From NCBI GenBank assembly GCA_963838205.1, contig CAWIQF010000007.1, forward strand, positions 1-64,000: 64,000 bases of DNA, written 5' to 3'. A program made the translations under genes and the position numbers. Under the pieces are notes generated by a model. It was not told the DNA's origin, searched no databases, and saw only the letters and a list, made by a program, of their open reading frames with translations. Position 1 is the stretch's first letter, and each line of letters opens with the position of its first letter. The DNA is from CAIVVT01 sp963838205 (GTDB taxonomy: Bacteria > Acidobacteriota > Terriglobia > Bryobacterales > Bryobacteraceae). This document shows, one piece after another, positions 8,994 to 19,569 of the stretch.

Positions 8994-11900
8994 TTAGAAG
9001 TCGATGCGACCTTCCAACTGCATGGTACGGCCGCCGCCGCCTGACAGCACTTGGCCGAAGTTGGAATCGCCCACGCCGGTGTCCATAAGACCAGTGGACT
9101 GCCGTTTGAATGGGTTGGACAGGGTCGCGCCCACCTTGAGCTTGGCCCTTTCGGCCTTGAAGAGCGGGAACGACTTGGACAGTTTCAGGTTCTCGTTGAT
9201 GAACATGTACCCGTCAATACCCAGGTTCCTGGGAGCGTTGCCGACCGTCAAGGGCACGCCTTGGGAGGACATGGCGACGGGGGCGAAGGCCGATTGGTTC
9301 AGCCACTGGGTGCCGTTGCCGGTGATGGGGTCAGCTTGGTAGTTGACGGAGCCAGGCCCCGGTATGCCGCCGTTGGCGAGGTTCGAACTCACGATGTTCG
9401 GGCGAATGCTGCCGAACCCGGTTGGAGTGGTGTAGCCACCGTAGTAGACGGAGATCGGGAAACCGGAGCCGTAGTTCAGGAGGCCGGAAAGCTGCCAGCC
9501 GCCCAGAAGGAAATTCGCCTGTTTGAGGTCCCACTTCCGGCCCTTGCCGAACGGAGAGTCGTAGTACCAGGTGAACTTGAAGATGTGTGTCTGGTTGAAG
9601 GCGGCCAGGGAGTAGTCCAGCTTACGGTTCATGTAGTCCTGCGGCGTGCCGTAGCCCATGGCTCCGTTGCTGTCCTGGAAGCCCAGCGTCTTGGAGAAGG
9701 TGTAGGCGGCGATGAAGCCCAGACCCTTTGTGGTGTGCTTCGTCAGGGTCAACTGGAACGAATTGTAGTTCGAGCTGACGTTGTAGGCGTAGAAGTTATA
9801 GACACCGTAGAACTGTGGGTACGGCAGGATCGCCTGGGCGACGGAGAGGTCGGTGGGGAATCCGGCGTAGGGGCTGTACTGCGGGTGCGCGGAGACGTTA
9901 TCCAGCAGCGTATCGCCCAGTGCGAGTTTGGTCGCGGGGTTCACATCGATTTCGTTAAAACCCCACAAGCGCGTGCCGTGGTTGCCGACGAAGGCTCCTT
10001 CCACGACCATCTGATCGGGCAGCAGATACTGCACCGTGAAGTTGTAGTTCTGCACGTAGCCCGGATGGTTGGAGGTGGGGGTAGCGGTCTGGGAGGCGTT
10101 GAAGTTGCCATTGGCCGGGTCGGTGTTCGGCAGCGTGTAGCCCAGGCTCGGGAAAGGCTGGTTCATGTACATCGCCGGGTCCTGCGAGAACCCGGTGGGG
10201 CTGGTGCCTGCCGGCACGCTGACGGTGCCGCTGTAGCCGGTATTAAACCCGCCGAAGCCCCAGTTCTGGGCAATCGGTGGAGTGTTCATCATGGCATAGC
10301 CCGCGCGCACGACAATCTTGTTGTTGACCTGATAGGCGACGCCGAAGCGGGGGCCAATCTCACCCCAGTAGGTGCTGGTCGGGCGGTTCGCGAAATCGAG
10401 AATGCCGTTCAGGCCGCCCGCGGTCGGATTCGGCTCATCGAGATTGATGTAGGACATGCGATTCGATCGCTCATAGAACGGGCTGATGATCTCCCAGCGG
10501 AAACCAATATTCATGGTTAACTTGGGCGTCACCTTGATGTCGTCCTGGAGCCAGGTCGCATGGTAAGGCATGCGGTAGCCGTCCCACAGGCCGCTGATAC
10601 CGTGGCTGGCGCTGTAGGCCGCGCCCAGCATGAAGCTGGCAAAAGAATTCCCGGTCGTGGTCGGGTCCCCGGGAAGACCCGTCTGGATCGCGCTGAACTT
10701 GAAATAGCCCGAATCCGAGTAATTCTCTTCGTCGTAACGGTAGACCGTGTACTGATAGCCGAAGTGGAAGGTGTGGCGGCCCCAGATCTTGGTGGCGTCG
10801 TCCTTCAGGACTTCCGCGCCGTTGGCGCCGGCGCCGTAGCAGCCTACGCCGATCTTGTCGATCGTACCGCCTTGGTAGTTAAGGGTGCCAGGACCGTTGA
10901 AGGTGAACTGGGGGAAGACGCTGGCGGAGGTATTCTGGACGCCAATCTTTTGCGCCCAATTCTGGTTGACCGTGTAGAGCGGCGCGCCGTTCGCATTCAG
11001 GAAGCGGCTGTAGCCCAGCCCGAAAGTGTTGATCAACGTGGGCGTAATCGTGGTGGTGAGGGTCACACGGCCCAGTTCACTAGGCGTGAGCTGATCCTGC
11101 CAGCCGGTGGTGGGAGGGCCCGGGACGGGCAGATAGTTGCTGCCGCTCTCGTTATTGCGTTCGCGGTAGCCCTGGTTGTAGAAAACCGAAATGCGGTTCT
11201 TATCGTTGATGATCTGGTCAACCTTGATGCCGATGATGTGCTCATCGAAAAACGGCTGGCCGGTGCCCAGAGCCTGGATGTTGTTGACCATGCTGGAACC
11301 GGTCGGAGCCACCAGCCCGACGCCGAGGATGGCGGTCGCGACCGGATTGATCCTGGCGGCGGGGATGATGTTGCCGGCGAAGGCGCTGCGGATGGGCGCG
11401 CTGACCGGGCCGGAGGTCGAAAGGGGATCGAAGATCGTGGTCACGTGGCCGCCCGTAAAGGTCGGATCGAGCAATTGCGAGAAGTCGCCGGTGCGGTAGG
11501 CCAGGGGCGAGAGCGTGGTGTAGCCGCTGAAATTCTCCTGGTTGCGCTTGTCGTGCTCGAAGCTCGTGAACCAGAAGGTCTTGTTGCGGCCGCGGTAAAT
11601 CTTGGGAATCCAGACCGGACCGCCGGCGGTGTAGCCCCAGTTGTTGTCCCGGTAACGGGCCTTCTTGGCGCCGAGACCGTGCGTATTGAAGTCCTCGTTT
11701 TGCAGGAATTCATAGGCCGATCCGTGGAGGTCGTTGGTGCCGGACTTGATGGTGAAATTCGCCATCGGCGGTCTGGCCGCCGTTGTACTCGGCCGAGACT
11801 GCGCCGGTCTGCAACTTGAAGTCGCCGACGGCATCCAGCGAAGGGCTCATTTCGTCGTTATTGCCGCCCATCAGGTCGGAGCGTCCAAGCGACATTCCGT

Positions 11901-12471
11901 CGATCATGATCTCGTGCGAGTACTGCTGCCCGCCGTTGATCGAGCCCTGGAAAGTGCCGCCGGTCGTGCCCGGCAGGCTGTCGAAAATGAATTCCTGGAT
12001 CTGTCGGTGGCCGTCGGAGGTGAAAATGGGCCAGGACTTGAATTCTTCCGCGTTGATGTAGCGGCCGACTTCCGCCGTGCCCGCTTCGAGCAGCGGCGGT
12101 GTGTCGCTGACGGTCACCTGCTCGGTGACCTGACCGACCTCGAGCGTGATGTTCACGGTCAGCATCTGCGCCGCACGCAAAACGACGTTGTCGGCGATCG
12201 ATTTGCGGAATCCGGCCGAACTGACGGAAACGGTATACGTGCCCTCGACAAGGTACGGCAGCGTATACGAGCCGGCGGAAGTTGACGTGGTCTTGTTCTC
12301 AACTTTGGTGTCGTTGTTGACCACAACGACGGCGGCGCCGGGCACAACGGCGCCAGTCGAGTCCAGGATGGTGCCGTTTAGCGTAGCGGTTGCACCAGCC
12401 TGTCCCCAGAGGTTAGAAAAACTGGCTGTCAGACAGCCAATGAAAAGTAGCAAGAACAGCTTGCGAGACAT
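8994..12471 (-). pseudogene. Oar-like TonB-dependent outer-membrane receptor, one frame disruption
   Basis: About 1158 residues when joined. The ATG at 12471 begins a signal peptide (MSRKLFLLLFIGCLTASFSNLWGQ split over the first 24 residues). It is followed by a carboxypeptidase-regulatory-like beta-sandwich (ATLNGTILDSTGAVVPGAAV), a plug domain (about 130-240) and a long beta-barrel ending RTMQLEGRIDF with the terminal Phe expected of outer-membrane proteins. The frame changes at about 11765, where GGQTADGEF should read on as ANFTIKSGTND; one extra A explains it. These receptors import oligosaccharides or peptides. The LacI gene upstream and an operator-like site at 12688 suggest sugar-responsive control. 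It may be an intact gene with a sequencing error. Confidence 0.88.
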
Positions 12472-12857
12472 ACACCCCCATTTCAACGCTTCCCGAGTCC
12501 ACCCCATGCCGGCCTGCCGACGAATTTCGCCGGGCAAAAACCTGGCACAGCGTACACATTGACCCCTCGCGTCCAAACCGCTTAGAGAGGAAGCCTAGTT
12601 ACCTTAATAGCCTTTCGGAGCAGACCAGTCAAGGATATTCGCACTGGTTTCGCGCTAAGACACGTAACGTTAAAGCATACTAATAAGTTGAAACGCTTAA
12701 CTTCGGACTCCCAGCCTGCCGGCGAAATGGTTATCCGATTGGAAGTAAAGGGCTAACTCCGCGCGCTTGCTCTCGACTCGGGCGCCCACTGGGCCGCCGC
12801 CGGAAATCGAGCTTTCCTGGCGCTTCGGACGAAGAAAGCCTGGCCCGCGGATTTGGC
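12472..12857. other. Receptor promoter region
   Basis: 386 bases between the lacI stop and the receptor start, with no credible gene. The middle is locally AT-rich (about 12595-12700), unlike the surroundings, and contains the LacI-type operator at 12688-12699. The receptor promoter is expected here, about 130-230 bases upstream of its start. Confidence 0.6.
12688..12699. promoter_or_regulatory. LacI-type operator upstream of the receptor
   Basis: TTGAAACGCTTA matches, in inverted orientation, 11 of 12 positions of TAAGCGCTTCAA at 13914-13925 upstream of the lacI gene. Both contain the near-palindromic AAnCGCTT core characteristic of LacI/GalR operators. It lies about 217 bases upstream of the receptor start. 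Binding by the neighbouring LacI protein is inferred. Confidence 0.65.
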
Positions 12858-13892
12858 TCAGCGCGCCGCCACTTCTTCCCGCACTCGCGGCCGGGCCACC
12901 GATTCCCGCATTACAAGTTCTGTGGGAATCCGGATTTCGCAGCCCGGTTGTCCGCTTTCAATCATGCGCCGCAGGGTCTCGACGGCCGACCGGCCGATCA
13001 GGTCCCGCGGGATGCGGACGGAGGTGAGTTGCGGTTCGGTGTACTCACACTCGGGACTGTCGTCAAACCCGATAATCGATACGTCCGCCGGCACCGCCAA
13101 TCCGGCGCGCCGGAAGCCGTGCAACAAACCCAGTGCGATCGGGTCGCAGTTGGCAATCACGCCCGTAAACTGGAACCGGTTCAGGGCCTCGGCCGCCGCC
13201 GCCTGGCCCGCCTCAAACAGCACGCCGGGCGCATCCAGGAAAGACGCTTCGACCTCGGGGAACTGGCGCGCCGCATCGCGGAAAGCCTCCGCGCGCAAGC
13301 GGATCGAAAGCATCTGGTTCCACTCGGCGACATCCAGATGGCTCTGCACGAATAGGATCCGCGTGTGCCCCATCTCGACCAGAGTCCGCAGCGCCCGCTG
13401 GATTCCGCCCTCATAGTCCACCCGCATGTTGCTGGTCGTCGGATCGACGGTTCCAACGTCCTCGAACACCACCGGCACCTTGCGCGACCTCAGCATCTCC
13501 AGCACAGCGGGGTCGAACTCGCTGGTCATGATGATCAATCCGTCCACCCGCATCCCGATCATTTGCCGGACCGCGGACCTGAGCCGGTCCATCGAGAACT
13601 GGGTGGAAGCAATGAGCACCTGATAGCCGTTCTCGAGAGCGTTGGTCTCGGCAATTTGAGCTATCTCGGCGAAGAACCGGTTATCGAGAGCGGAGACGAT
13701 GACGCCGAGCATCCTGGAACGGCCGCGGGCCAGGCTGCGAGCATAGAGATTGGGTTGATAGTTGAGTTTCTCAACCGCGGCCAGTACCCGCCGCTTGGTC
13801 TTCGGCTTGACCGTATCCACCCCGTTGATGACCGCCGAAACGGTGGCTGTGGATACACCGGCCAGCTTGGCGACATCACCTATCTTTGCCAT
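12858..13892 (-). CDS. LacI-family transcriptional regulator
   Basis: 344 residues. An N-terminal LacI helix-turn-helix (IGDVAKLAGVSTATVSAVIN) and hinge helix (about 45-60, NLYARSLARGRS) precede a periplasmic-binding-protein-like sensor domain (about 61-335) with LGVIVSALDNRFFAEI and DVSIIGFDDSP signatures. The usual Pro-Glu hinge is divergent. It probably binds a sugar or sugar phosphate and controls the downstream receptor gene and itself, because matching operator-like sites lie upstream of both. The start is the ATG at 13892, 22 bases from its own operator-like site. The effector is unknown. Confidence 0.93.
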   Translation of the reverse strand: MAKIGDVAKLAGVSTATVSAVINGVDTVKPKTKRRVLAAVEKLNYQPNLYARSLARGRSRMLGVIVSALDNRFFAEIAQIAETNALENGYQVLIASTQFSMDRLRSAVRQMIGMRVDGLIIMTSEFDPAVLEMLRSRKVPVVFEDVGTVDPTTSNMRVDYEGGIQRALRTLVEMGHTRILFVQSHLDVAEWNQMLSIRLRAEAFRDAARQFPEVEASFLDAPGVLFEAGQAAAAEALNRFQFTGVIANCDPIALGLLHGFRRAGLAVPADVSIIGFDDSPECEYTEPQLTSVRIPRDLIGRSAVETLRRMIESGQPGCEIRIPTELVMRESVARPRVREEVAAR

Positions 13893-14154
13893 GCTGCTCC
13901 CATCACGCTACCATAAGCGCTTCAACTCTGATTAGGCGCCACGTTCAATTTCCCCAACAACTCTTAATCCATTCGAGAACACCCCGGCGCGGCGCTCAGC
14001 GGAAGAAAACTGAAATCGCCGCGTCCGACCGGCGTCCCTTCCGCTGCATGTCTTCCATGCCATTCCACACTCGCGTAGCTGATGCGCTTCAATCAATGTC
14101 CGCGCCATGGCTTGCGCCCGGGTCTGCTGTTGCATAGCGTCAACTTTCGCCGAA
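13893..14154. promoter_or_regulatory. lacI promoter region with operator at 13914-13925
   Basis: 262 bases between the acylase stop and the lacI start. TAAGCGCTTCAA at 13914-13925 contains the perfect palindrome AAGCGCTT and lies immediately upstream of the lacI start, the position expected for autorepression. The rest shows no gene. The acylase gene transcribes toward lacI on the same strand, and no clear terminator is visible between them. Confidence 0.65.
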
Positions 14155-16341
14155 TTACCGCCCGGCGAGACGCTCCAGTCGCCCTCGATCGCCCCACACT
14201 GACTCGGTATGGTCCAGAATATCGGCAGGCGTCAGCCAGAAACGCTTGGCCGTGCGTTGGCTGTGCAGCTTCGCCTGGTCGTTGAAATGCGGCGAAGCAG
14301 GGTCCTCGGACTGCCCGTAGGGCAGCAGGCTCCAGACCTGTTTGGGCGGGCCTTCCAGCACTACCATCAGGTGGCCCCACCCGTCGTTGCAGTCGATTTG
14401 CCCGTTCTCCTGCTCCGGACCCTCGTCCGGATGCAGTACGCCGAACAGCTCGCCGGCCCCGTCCATCGGAAACGTGCCGCCGCGTCGCACGACATTAATC
14501 TCACCCCAGGCGACCTCCGGTTTGCCGAACTTCTTCTGGATGCGTGCCACGCCCTCGCCGAACGCTTTCCAGGCCATCGCCTGTTCCTCGGCGGAGTTGA
14601 TATCGACCGCCTTCCGCCGGTCGTAGGCGTTGAAGCGCTCGTATTTCGCCGCGCCGAACAGATCGTGGTACGCCTTGGCCCAATAGTAGATGTAGGGGAA
14701 CGCGGTGGACGCGACCGACGTGCGTCGGTCCCACGCCCGTATTTGCTCCATGGCCCGCGCCAGTTCGGCGGGCGGCTTCCCGCTCAGCCGGACCTGGGCC
14801 TGCTCGAGCAGCGGCACAATGACGTCGGCCGCCAGAACATAGGTATCGAAGGCCAGCTCCATCATCTCGTCAAGGGTGAACGTCTTGGCCTGCGTCAGCA
14901 CCTGGAAAATGCGCTCGCCGCGCGTGTTGAGCGCTTCCTCCCCGGCATCCACTTTCACCGCGTAGGAGAGATAGTAGGGCGCGGGTTCGAGCGGCTTCAG
15001 GCCGGAATTGCGCGTCGCCACCCAGTACGGGTTATTGCAGTTCTGCAGGAAGCCCGAGGCCGGGTTGTGCACCTGCGGATAGGCCGCGAAGGGGAAAAAC
15101 GGGCCCCATTCGGTCTCCTTCGTCCAGCCGGGCACGGGCTTCAGCCAGTCGAATTTGGGGTCGCGCTGGGCTACGTTGCCGTTATGCACCCAATAGATCT
15201 CCGTCGAGTCCGAGTAAAGCAGGTTCCAGCGCGGCATCAATTGTTTCGCCACGGCGGCTTTGAACTCCTCGAGGTTGTGCGCCCGCATGATGCCGTACAG
15301 GCCCAGCGTGTAGTTCACGCCGTCGAAGTTCGGCAGGCGCACCGACCAGGCGCGGTGCTTCTCTTTGTCGAATTTCACGACCGGCCCGTGATGCGTGTAA
15401 TACAGCGGCAGTGTCACCGTTTCCATACCCTTGGGGCCTTTCACTCGAAACGTGGCCTGCTCCACTCTTATGTCCCGCCAGGCGCCCTCGTAGCGGTATT
15501 GCAGCGGCTTCGCCGGATTCGTCTGCTCCTCGTACACGTCGGAAATGTTGGGCTGGTTCCAGGTGGCGGACCAGGTGATGCGGTCGCTGAAGCCGTCCAG
15601 GAAAACCGGACTGCCGAACCAACTGATCCCGGCGACATCCATCTTCCCGGGCGTAATCAGGTGCGCCTCGTAGTTCTGGAAACGGTTGGCCCACGGCATG
15701 TGGGTATGCTCGACGTGGATGATCCGGCCGTTAGCCGATTTCTGCGGCGCGATAGCCCACTGGTTGGAACCGAAATCGGGGAACCCCCAGGTGGGCTCGC
15801 TGAGCTTCATCAGCGCGTCTTGAATGCTATAGAAGCGCATGTAATTGCTGCGCTCGAGCGCCTCCACGTCCTCGGCCGTAATGCCGTCGATCCAGGCCGG
15901 GACAGTCTCGCGGTGGCGGGCGATGTACTCGTTCACGCCGCGCGCGAAAGCGTCCAGAATCTTGTAGACTCCCCGGTCGATCTTGCTCTTGTTCTCGATC
16001 ACGCACTGCTTCGTTTTGAGCAGCCGCTGCAGGTAGTCGCCGTCCCAACGGTACTCATAGGGGATGAAATGCAGGTACCCGTCGCCCAGTGCCTGAAAGC
16101 CCTGCACCTCGGCTCGCCGCCCCTGGGCGTCGCGGTACTGGATCATCATGCGCTCCAGGTGGTCCTCGGCCTGAGCGTAGCCGTAGCCGAAAAAGGTCGC
16201 TTCTTCCGTCTCGCCGACGATGTGCGGCACGCCGTAGTTATCGCGGTAAATAGTCACCTGGGCGGCCAGCGGGTCGGTGCCGGCGGCGCGTGTCGAAGCT
16301 GCGAGGACCAGCAGCAGCAGGAGGGTCTTGAGTCTGCGCAT
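14155..16341 (-). CDS. Secreted penicillin acylase-family Ntn hydrolase
   Basis: 728 residues. A signal peptide (about 1-20, RLKTLLLLLVLAASTRA) precedes an N-terminal segment and the autocatalytic processing site FGSNQWAIAP, where Ser192 would become the N-terminal nucleophile of the beta chain. The later NPASGFLQNCNNPYW and NDGWGHLMVV stretches are typical of the acylase family. Members hydrolyse amide bonds of N-acyl compounds such as beta-lactams, acyl-homoserine lactones and acyl amino acids in the periplasm. Which one cannot be told here. It is transcribed divergently from the GH39-like gene at 16494. Confidence 0.9.
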   Translation of the reverse strand: MRRLKTLLLLLVLAASTRAAGTDPLAAQVTIYRDNYGVPHIVGETEEATFFGYGYAQAEDHLERMMIQYRDAQGRRAEVQGFQALGDGYLHFIPYEYRWDGDYLQRLLKTKQCVIENKSKIDRGVYKILDAFARGVNEYIARHRETVPAWIDGITAEDVEALERSNYMRFYSIQDALMKLSEPTWGFPDFGSNQWAIAPQKSANGRIIHVEHTHMPWANRFQNYEAHLITPGKMDVAGISWFGSPVFLDGFSDRITWSATWNQPNISDVYEEQTNPAKPLQYRYEGAWRDIRVEQATFRVKGPKGMETVTLPLYYTHHGPVVKFDKEKHRAWSVRLPNFDGVNYTLGLYGIMRAHNLEEFKAAVAKQLMPRWNLLYSDSTEIYWVHNGNVAQRDPKFDWLKPVPGWTKETEWGPFFPFAAYPQVHNPASGFLQNCNNPYWVATRNSGLKPLEPAPYYLSYAVKVDAGEEALNTRGERIFQVLTQAKTFTLDEMMELAFDTYVLAADVIVPLLEQAQVRLSGKPPAELARAMEQIRAWDRRTSVASTAFPYIYYWAKAYHDLFGAAKYERFNAYDRRKAVDINSAEEQAMAWKAFGEGVARIQKKFGKPEVAWGEINVVRRGGTFPMDGAGELFGVLHPDEGPEQENGQIDCNDGWGHLMVVLEGPPKQVWSLLPYGQSEDPASPHFNDQAKLHSQRTAKRFWLTPADILDHTESVWGDRGRLERLAGR

Positions 16342-16493
16342 GCAATCTCCTGAAGCTGGATTATAGCGGCTGGCTCAATGGAAAACGCGCCCCTGGCAAC
16401 ACATTTCTCCGCCCTGTCTTCCACCCGCTGGCGGAAATCACGACGGCGGTCCGGTTGACCCGCGCGTGCCGTGGTTCAACAATGTGAAGCAAC

Positions 16494-17883
16494 ATGCGCC
16501 GCATCCTCTGCTTATCTCTGCTCGTCGCCGCCGTGGTCGCGGCCCAGCCGCGCAGCGTCTCCGTCGGCCTGTTTCTGGACCGGCCGCAAGGGCCGCTGGA
16601 AATCGATCGCATCGCGCTCGGCCAGGGCGGCCTCTCCGCCGATCCCATGTGGGAGCAGCGCGAGGCCGAGGTGCGTGCCCTGCACCCGCGCGTGATCCGG
16701 CTGTTCATTCAGGAGTACTTCGATCTGCTGCCGGCCGCGGGCCATTACCATTTCGATACGCTGGACCAATCCATTGACCTGATCCTGCGCACCGGCGCCA
16801 CCCCGCTGCTGTCCATTGCCTTCAAGCCCAAACTGCTGTTCCCGGTCGTCGACCAGGACATCGTGGAGCCGCGCGATTATGCCGCCTGGGAGGAGCTGAT
16901 TTTTCAACTCGTCAAGCATTACCGCGAGCGCAACGGAGCCGGCTGGCATTGGGAAATCGGCAACGAGCCCGACATCGGCGAGGACGGCGGCTGCCCCTAC
17001 CGCTTCCAGCCCGATTCCTACGTCCGCTACTACCAGCACACCGCCGCCGCCATCCGCCGCGCCGACCCGCGCGCCAAAGTGGGCGGACCCGCGCTGGCCT
17101 CCTGGCGCTCGCCGATTCTGCCCGCGCTGCTCGAATTCTGTGCCGCCGGCCGCGCGCCGCTCGATTTCGTATCCTGGCACATTTACTCGAGCGATCCGCT
17201 GGCCGTGCGGGCCACCATCGCGGGCGTTCACCGGCTATTGATGACGCGTCCCGGTCTGCATCCCGAGACGATCCTCGACGAGTGGAACATGGCGCTCACG
17301 ACGCCGCCCCAAGATCCACGCATCCAACCCTGCTTTGTCGCCGAAACCGCCTGGCAGATGAAGGACGCCGGCCTGGACTACGCCTGCTACTACCACCTCC
17401 GCGATTACCACGTGGACCGCGACCGCTTCGCGCAATTCTTCTCGCCCCACGGCGCGTCTTTCATGGCCGCCTGGTGGAACCGCATGCCGCAGTACGACGG
17501 TCTGTTCGACTATCAGAACACGCTGCGGCCGGCCTACTTCACCTTCAAGCTGCTGTCGCGTCTGACTCGGCCAGCGGCTCGCGGTCGAGTCGTCGGATCC
17601 CTCGGTCCACGGCTTCCTGACCTACGACGAATCGTATGACCTGTACAGCCTGTTGATCTGGAACTACTCGCCGCAGCCCGCCACGGTGCGGCTCCGCGCA
17701 TCGGGCGTGCCTGGCATGCTCGTCATCAAGCGCCGCCTGCTCGACGCGGCCGCTCCCGGCTCCGATGAAAACGTCCGTCTCCAACCACAGGACGATCTGC
17801 TGCTTGATCCGGCTGATCCCCAGCTCGCGTGGACGCTGCTGCCTTATGGTCTCGAGTTCTGGTCTCTGGAGAAGCGGCGCTGA
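16494..17883 (+). pseudogene. Secreted GH39-like glycosidase, one frame disruption
   Basis: About 462 residues when joined. A signal peptide (1-17) precedes a TIM-barrel with the acid/base Glu158 in WHWEIGNEPDIG and the probable nucleophile Glu263 in ILDEWNMAL, as in clan A retaining enzymes such as GH39 beta-xylosidases. The frame changes at about 17569: after LLSRLT the sequence continues in the next frame as GQRLAVESSDPSVHGFLTY and then the C-terminal beta-sandwich to 17883. One extra base (T or C) explains it. It fits with the GH44 and GH10 enzymes in plant-polysaccharide breakdown. Family assignment is by motif and is not exact. Confidence 0.78.
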
Positions 17884-17947
17884 CCATCGCCGCTCAAGGA
17901 TCTCGCAGTCGTCAGCAGTGGACGCGCACGCCGGACCCGCCGGCGTG

Positions 17948-19204
17948 TCACGCCTTCAAATGCTGGTCGAACCACTGGAACGCTTCTTCCTGCATGCGCC
18001 GCGTGAAGCGATGCGGCCCATCGTAGAACCGGCCCGAGAACCGTTCGCCGCAGTGGGCTTTGGCGTATCCGGCCGCAATCTTCTTGACCGCCTCCTGCAT
18101 CCCCTGTGGCGGAAACAATCCGTCCCGCGAACACTGCTGCACCAGCAGCGGCCGCGGCGCCGTGAGCGTCGCCACGTCAGGCAGATCCAGGAAGCCGTGC
18201 AATCCGGGCAGGAAGTGGACGAACGAGTGCGTGTCGATGTGCGCCTTCAGCATCGGCTTCACCGTGGACATAAAACCGGCCACGCAGCCGGCCGCGATTC
18301 TCGGGTCCAGCGCGGCCAGATACAGCGATCGGTATCCGCCCATCGAAATGCCGACGCATCCAATGCGGGCCGGATCCACCTCCGGCCGCGTCAGCAGGTA
18401 ATCCACGGTCCGTATGTCATCCTGGAACACGATGCCGGGCCACGTCATTCCGGCGAACGTGAGCGATTTGACGACCGTCGATTCCTTCTCCGCGCATTCC
18501 CGGTTCATGCGCTGCACGTCGTCCACGCTATAGGCCCGCCGGTCCCGTCCCTTCCCCAGTTCCGAATCGAGAATCGCCCGCCGCTCGCCGAACATGAACG
18601 CGTCGATCGTGATCACCACGTAGCCGCGCCGCGCCAGCGCCGTGGCCGTGGGCCGGCCATCGTAGTTCTCTTCCTGATAGGCCACCATCGCCGGATGGTT
18701 CACGCCGAAGTCGATGACCTTCTCCTTGCCAAAGACGAACATCCCGCCGTGCGAGTGCAGATCCACAATCGCCGGCGCCCTGCCTTTGAGCCCCTTGGGA
18801 ATGTGCACGTAGGCCGGCACCCGGAACAGCGGTCCGGTGGAGAAGACGACCTTCTCTCGAACGAACTCCCCCCGGTCCACCCGCTCCAGGACCTCGGGTT
18901 TCGGGTCCACCTTGGGCGGCTGGTATAGCAGTAGGTCGAAAACCTTCTCCCGCGCTGCGCTTTGAAACTGCTCCAGCGTTTTGAACCGATCCGTGAGAAA
19001 CGAGTACTCGTAACCATGGGATTCGGCTAGCCTCAGGATGTCGGGATACAAGGATCCCATGTCCGCGTCCGTAGGCTGATCCGCCATGGCGGCTGCTGGC
19101 TGTGCGGTGGTTGGCCGTGCCTCGGCCAGCGCCGCGGAGCCGCCCAAACCGAGGCCCAGCCTCATCAAAAACTTCCCACGGGAACAAGCGTTTTCGTTTT
19201 GCAT
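17948..19204 (-). CDS. Secreted alpha/beta hydrolase (dienelactone hydrolase / acetyl-xylan-esterase-like)
   Basis: 418 residues from the ATG at 19204; an upstream in-frame ATG at 19255 is possible. The N-terminus (RGKFLMRLGLGLGGSAALAEA) looks like a Tat-like or ordinary export signal. The catalytic triad is visible: Ser in CVGISMGGYRS, Asp in CSRDGLFPP, His in YDGPHRFTRR. HSHGG before the nucleophile provides the oxyanion region. Homologues hydrolyse esters, often acetylated sugars. It is convergent with the GH39-like gene. The substrate is unknown; a polysaccharide-esterase role is suggested only by context. Confidence 0.82.
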   Translation of the reverse strand: MQNENACSRGKFLMRLGLGLGGSAALAEARPTTAQPAAAMADQPTDADMGSLYPDILRLAESHGYEYSFLTDRFKTLEQFQSAAREKVFDLLLYQPPKVDPKPEVLERVDRGEFVREKVVFSTGPLFRVPAYVHIPKGLKGRAPAIVDLHSHGGMFVFGKEKVIDFGVNHPAMVAYQEENYDGRPTATALARRGYVVITIDAFMFGERRAILDSELGKGRDRRAYSVDDVQRMNRECAEKESTVVKSLTFAGMTWPGIVFQDDIRTVDYLLTRPEVDPARIGCVGISMGGYRSLYLAALDPRIAAGCVAGFMSTVKPMLKAHIDTHSFVHFLPGLHGFLDLPDVATLTAPRPLLVQQCSRDGLFPPQGMQEAVKKIAAGYAKAHCGERFSGRFYDGPHRFTRRMQEEAFQWFDQHLKA

Positions 19205-19569
19205 AAGCGGGATCACTAATGACCGCATCTTACGCAACCACCTCCCGCCGGTCAATCGCTCTCCTCGTCTCGACGTGAACGCCCGCCCGCGTCATCGCCC
19301 GATCGCCCCTTCGCACCGTGCCATCACCGCAAGAACACCGTGCCACCGCCGCAAGAACATCGTGATTTCGCAGTCCGAACACGGTAAAGCACGGTGATGT
19401 GCAATTCCTGCCGTCCATCAGGCAAGAAGTGCCGCACAGGCCGCCGCGATTGTGCCGCGGGATCCCCTCGCGCACGCCCGCGCGAATGCTTTTTACGGGG
19501 CAAAAGCAGGCCACGGGGCGAAAACGGCAATGGGTCCGGGTATGGCCTGCAAAGTGCCAACTGTCAGGT

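Noticed and set aside
14209..16353. Long plus-strand frame opposite the acylase gene
   Set aside because: Shadow of a GC-rich gene. The acylase frame has clear family motifs and a signal peptide.
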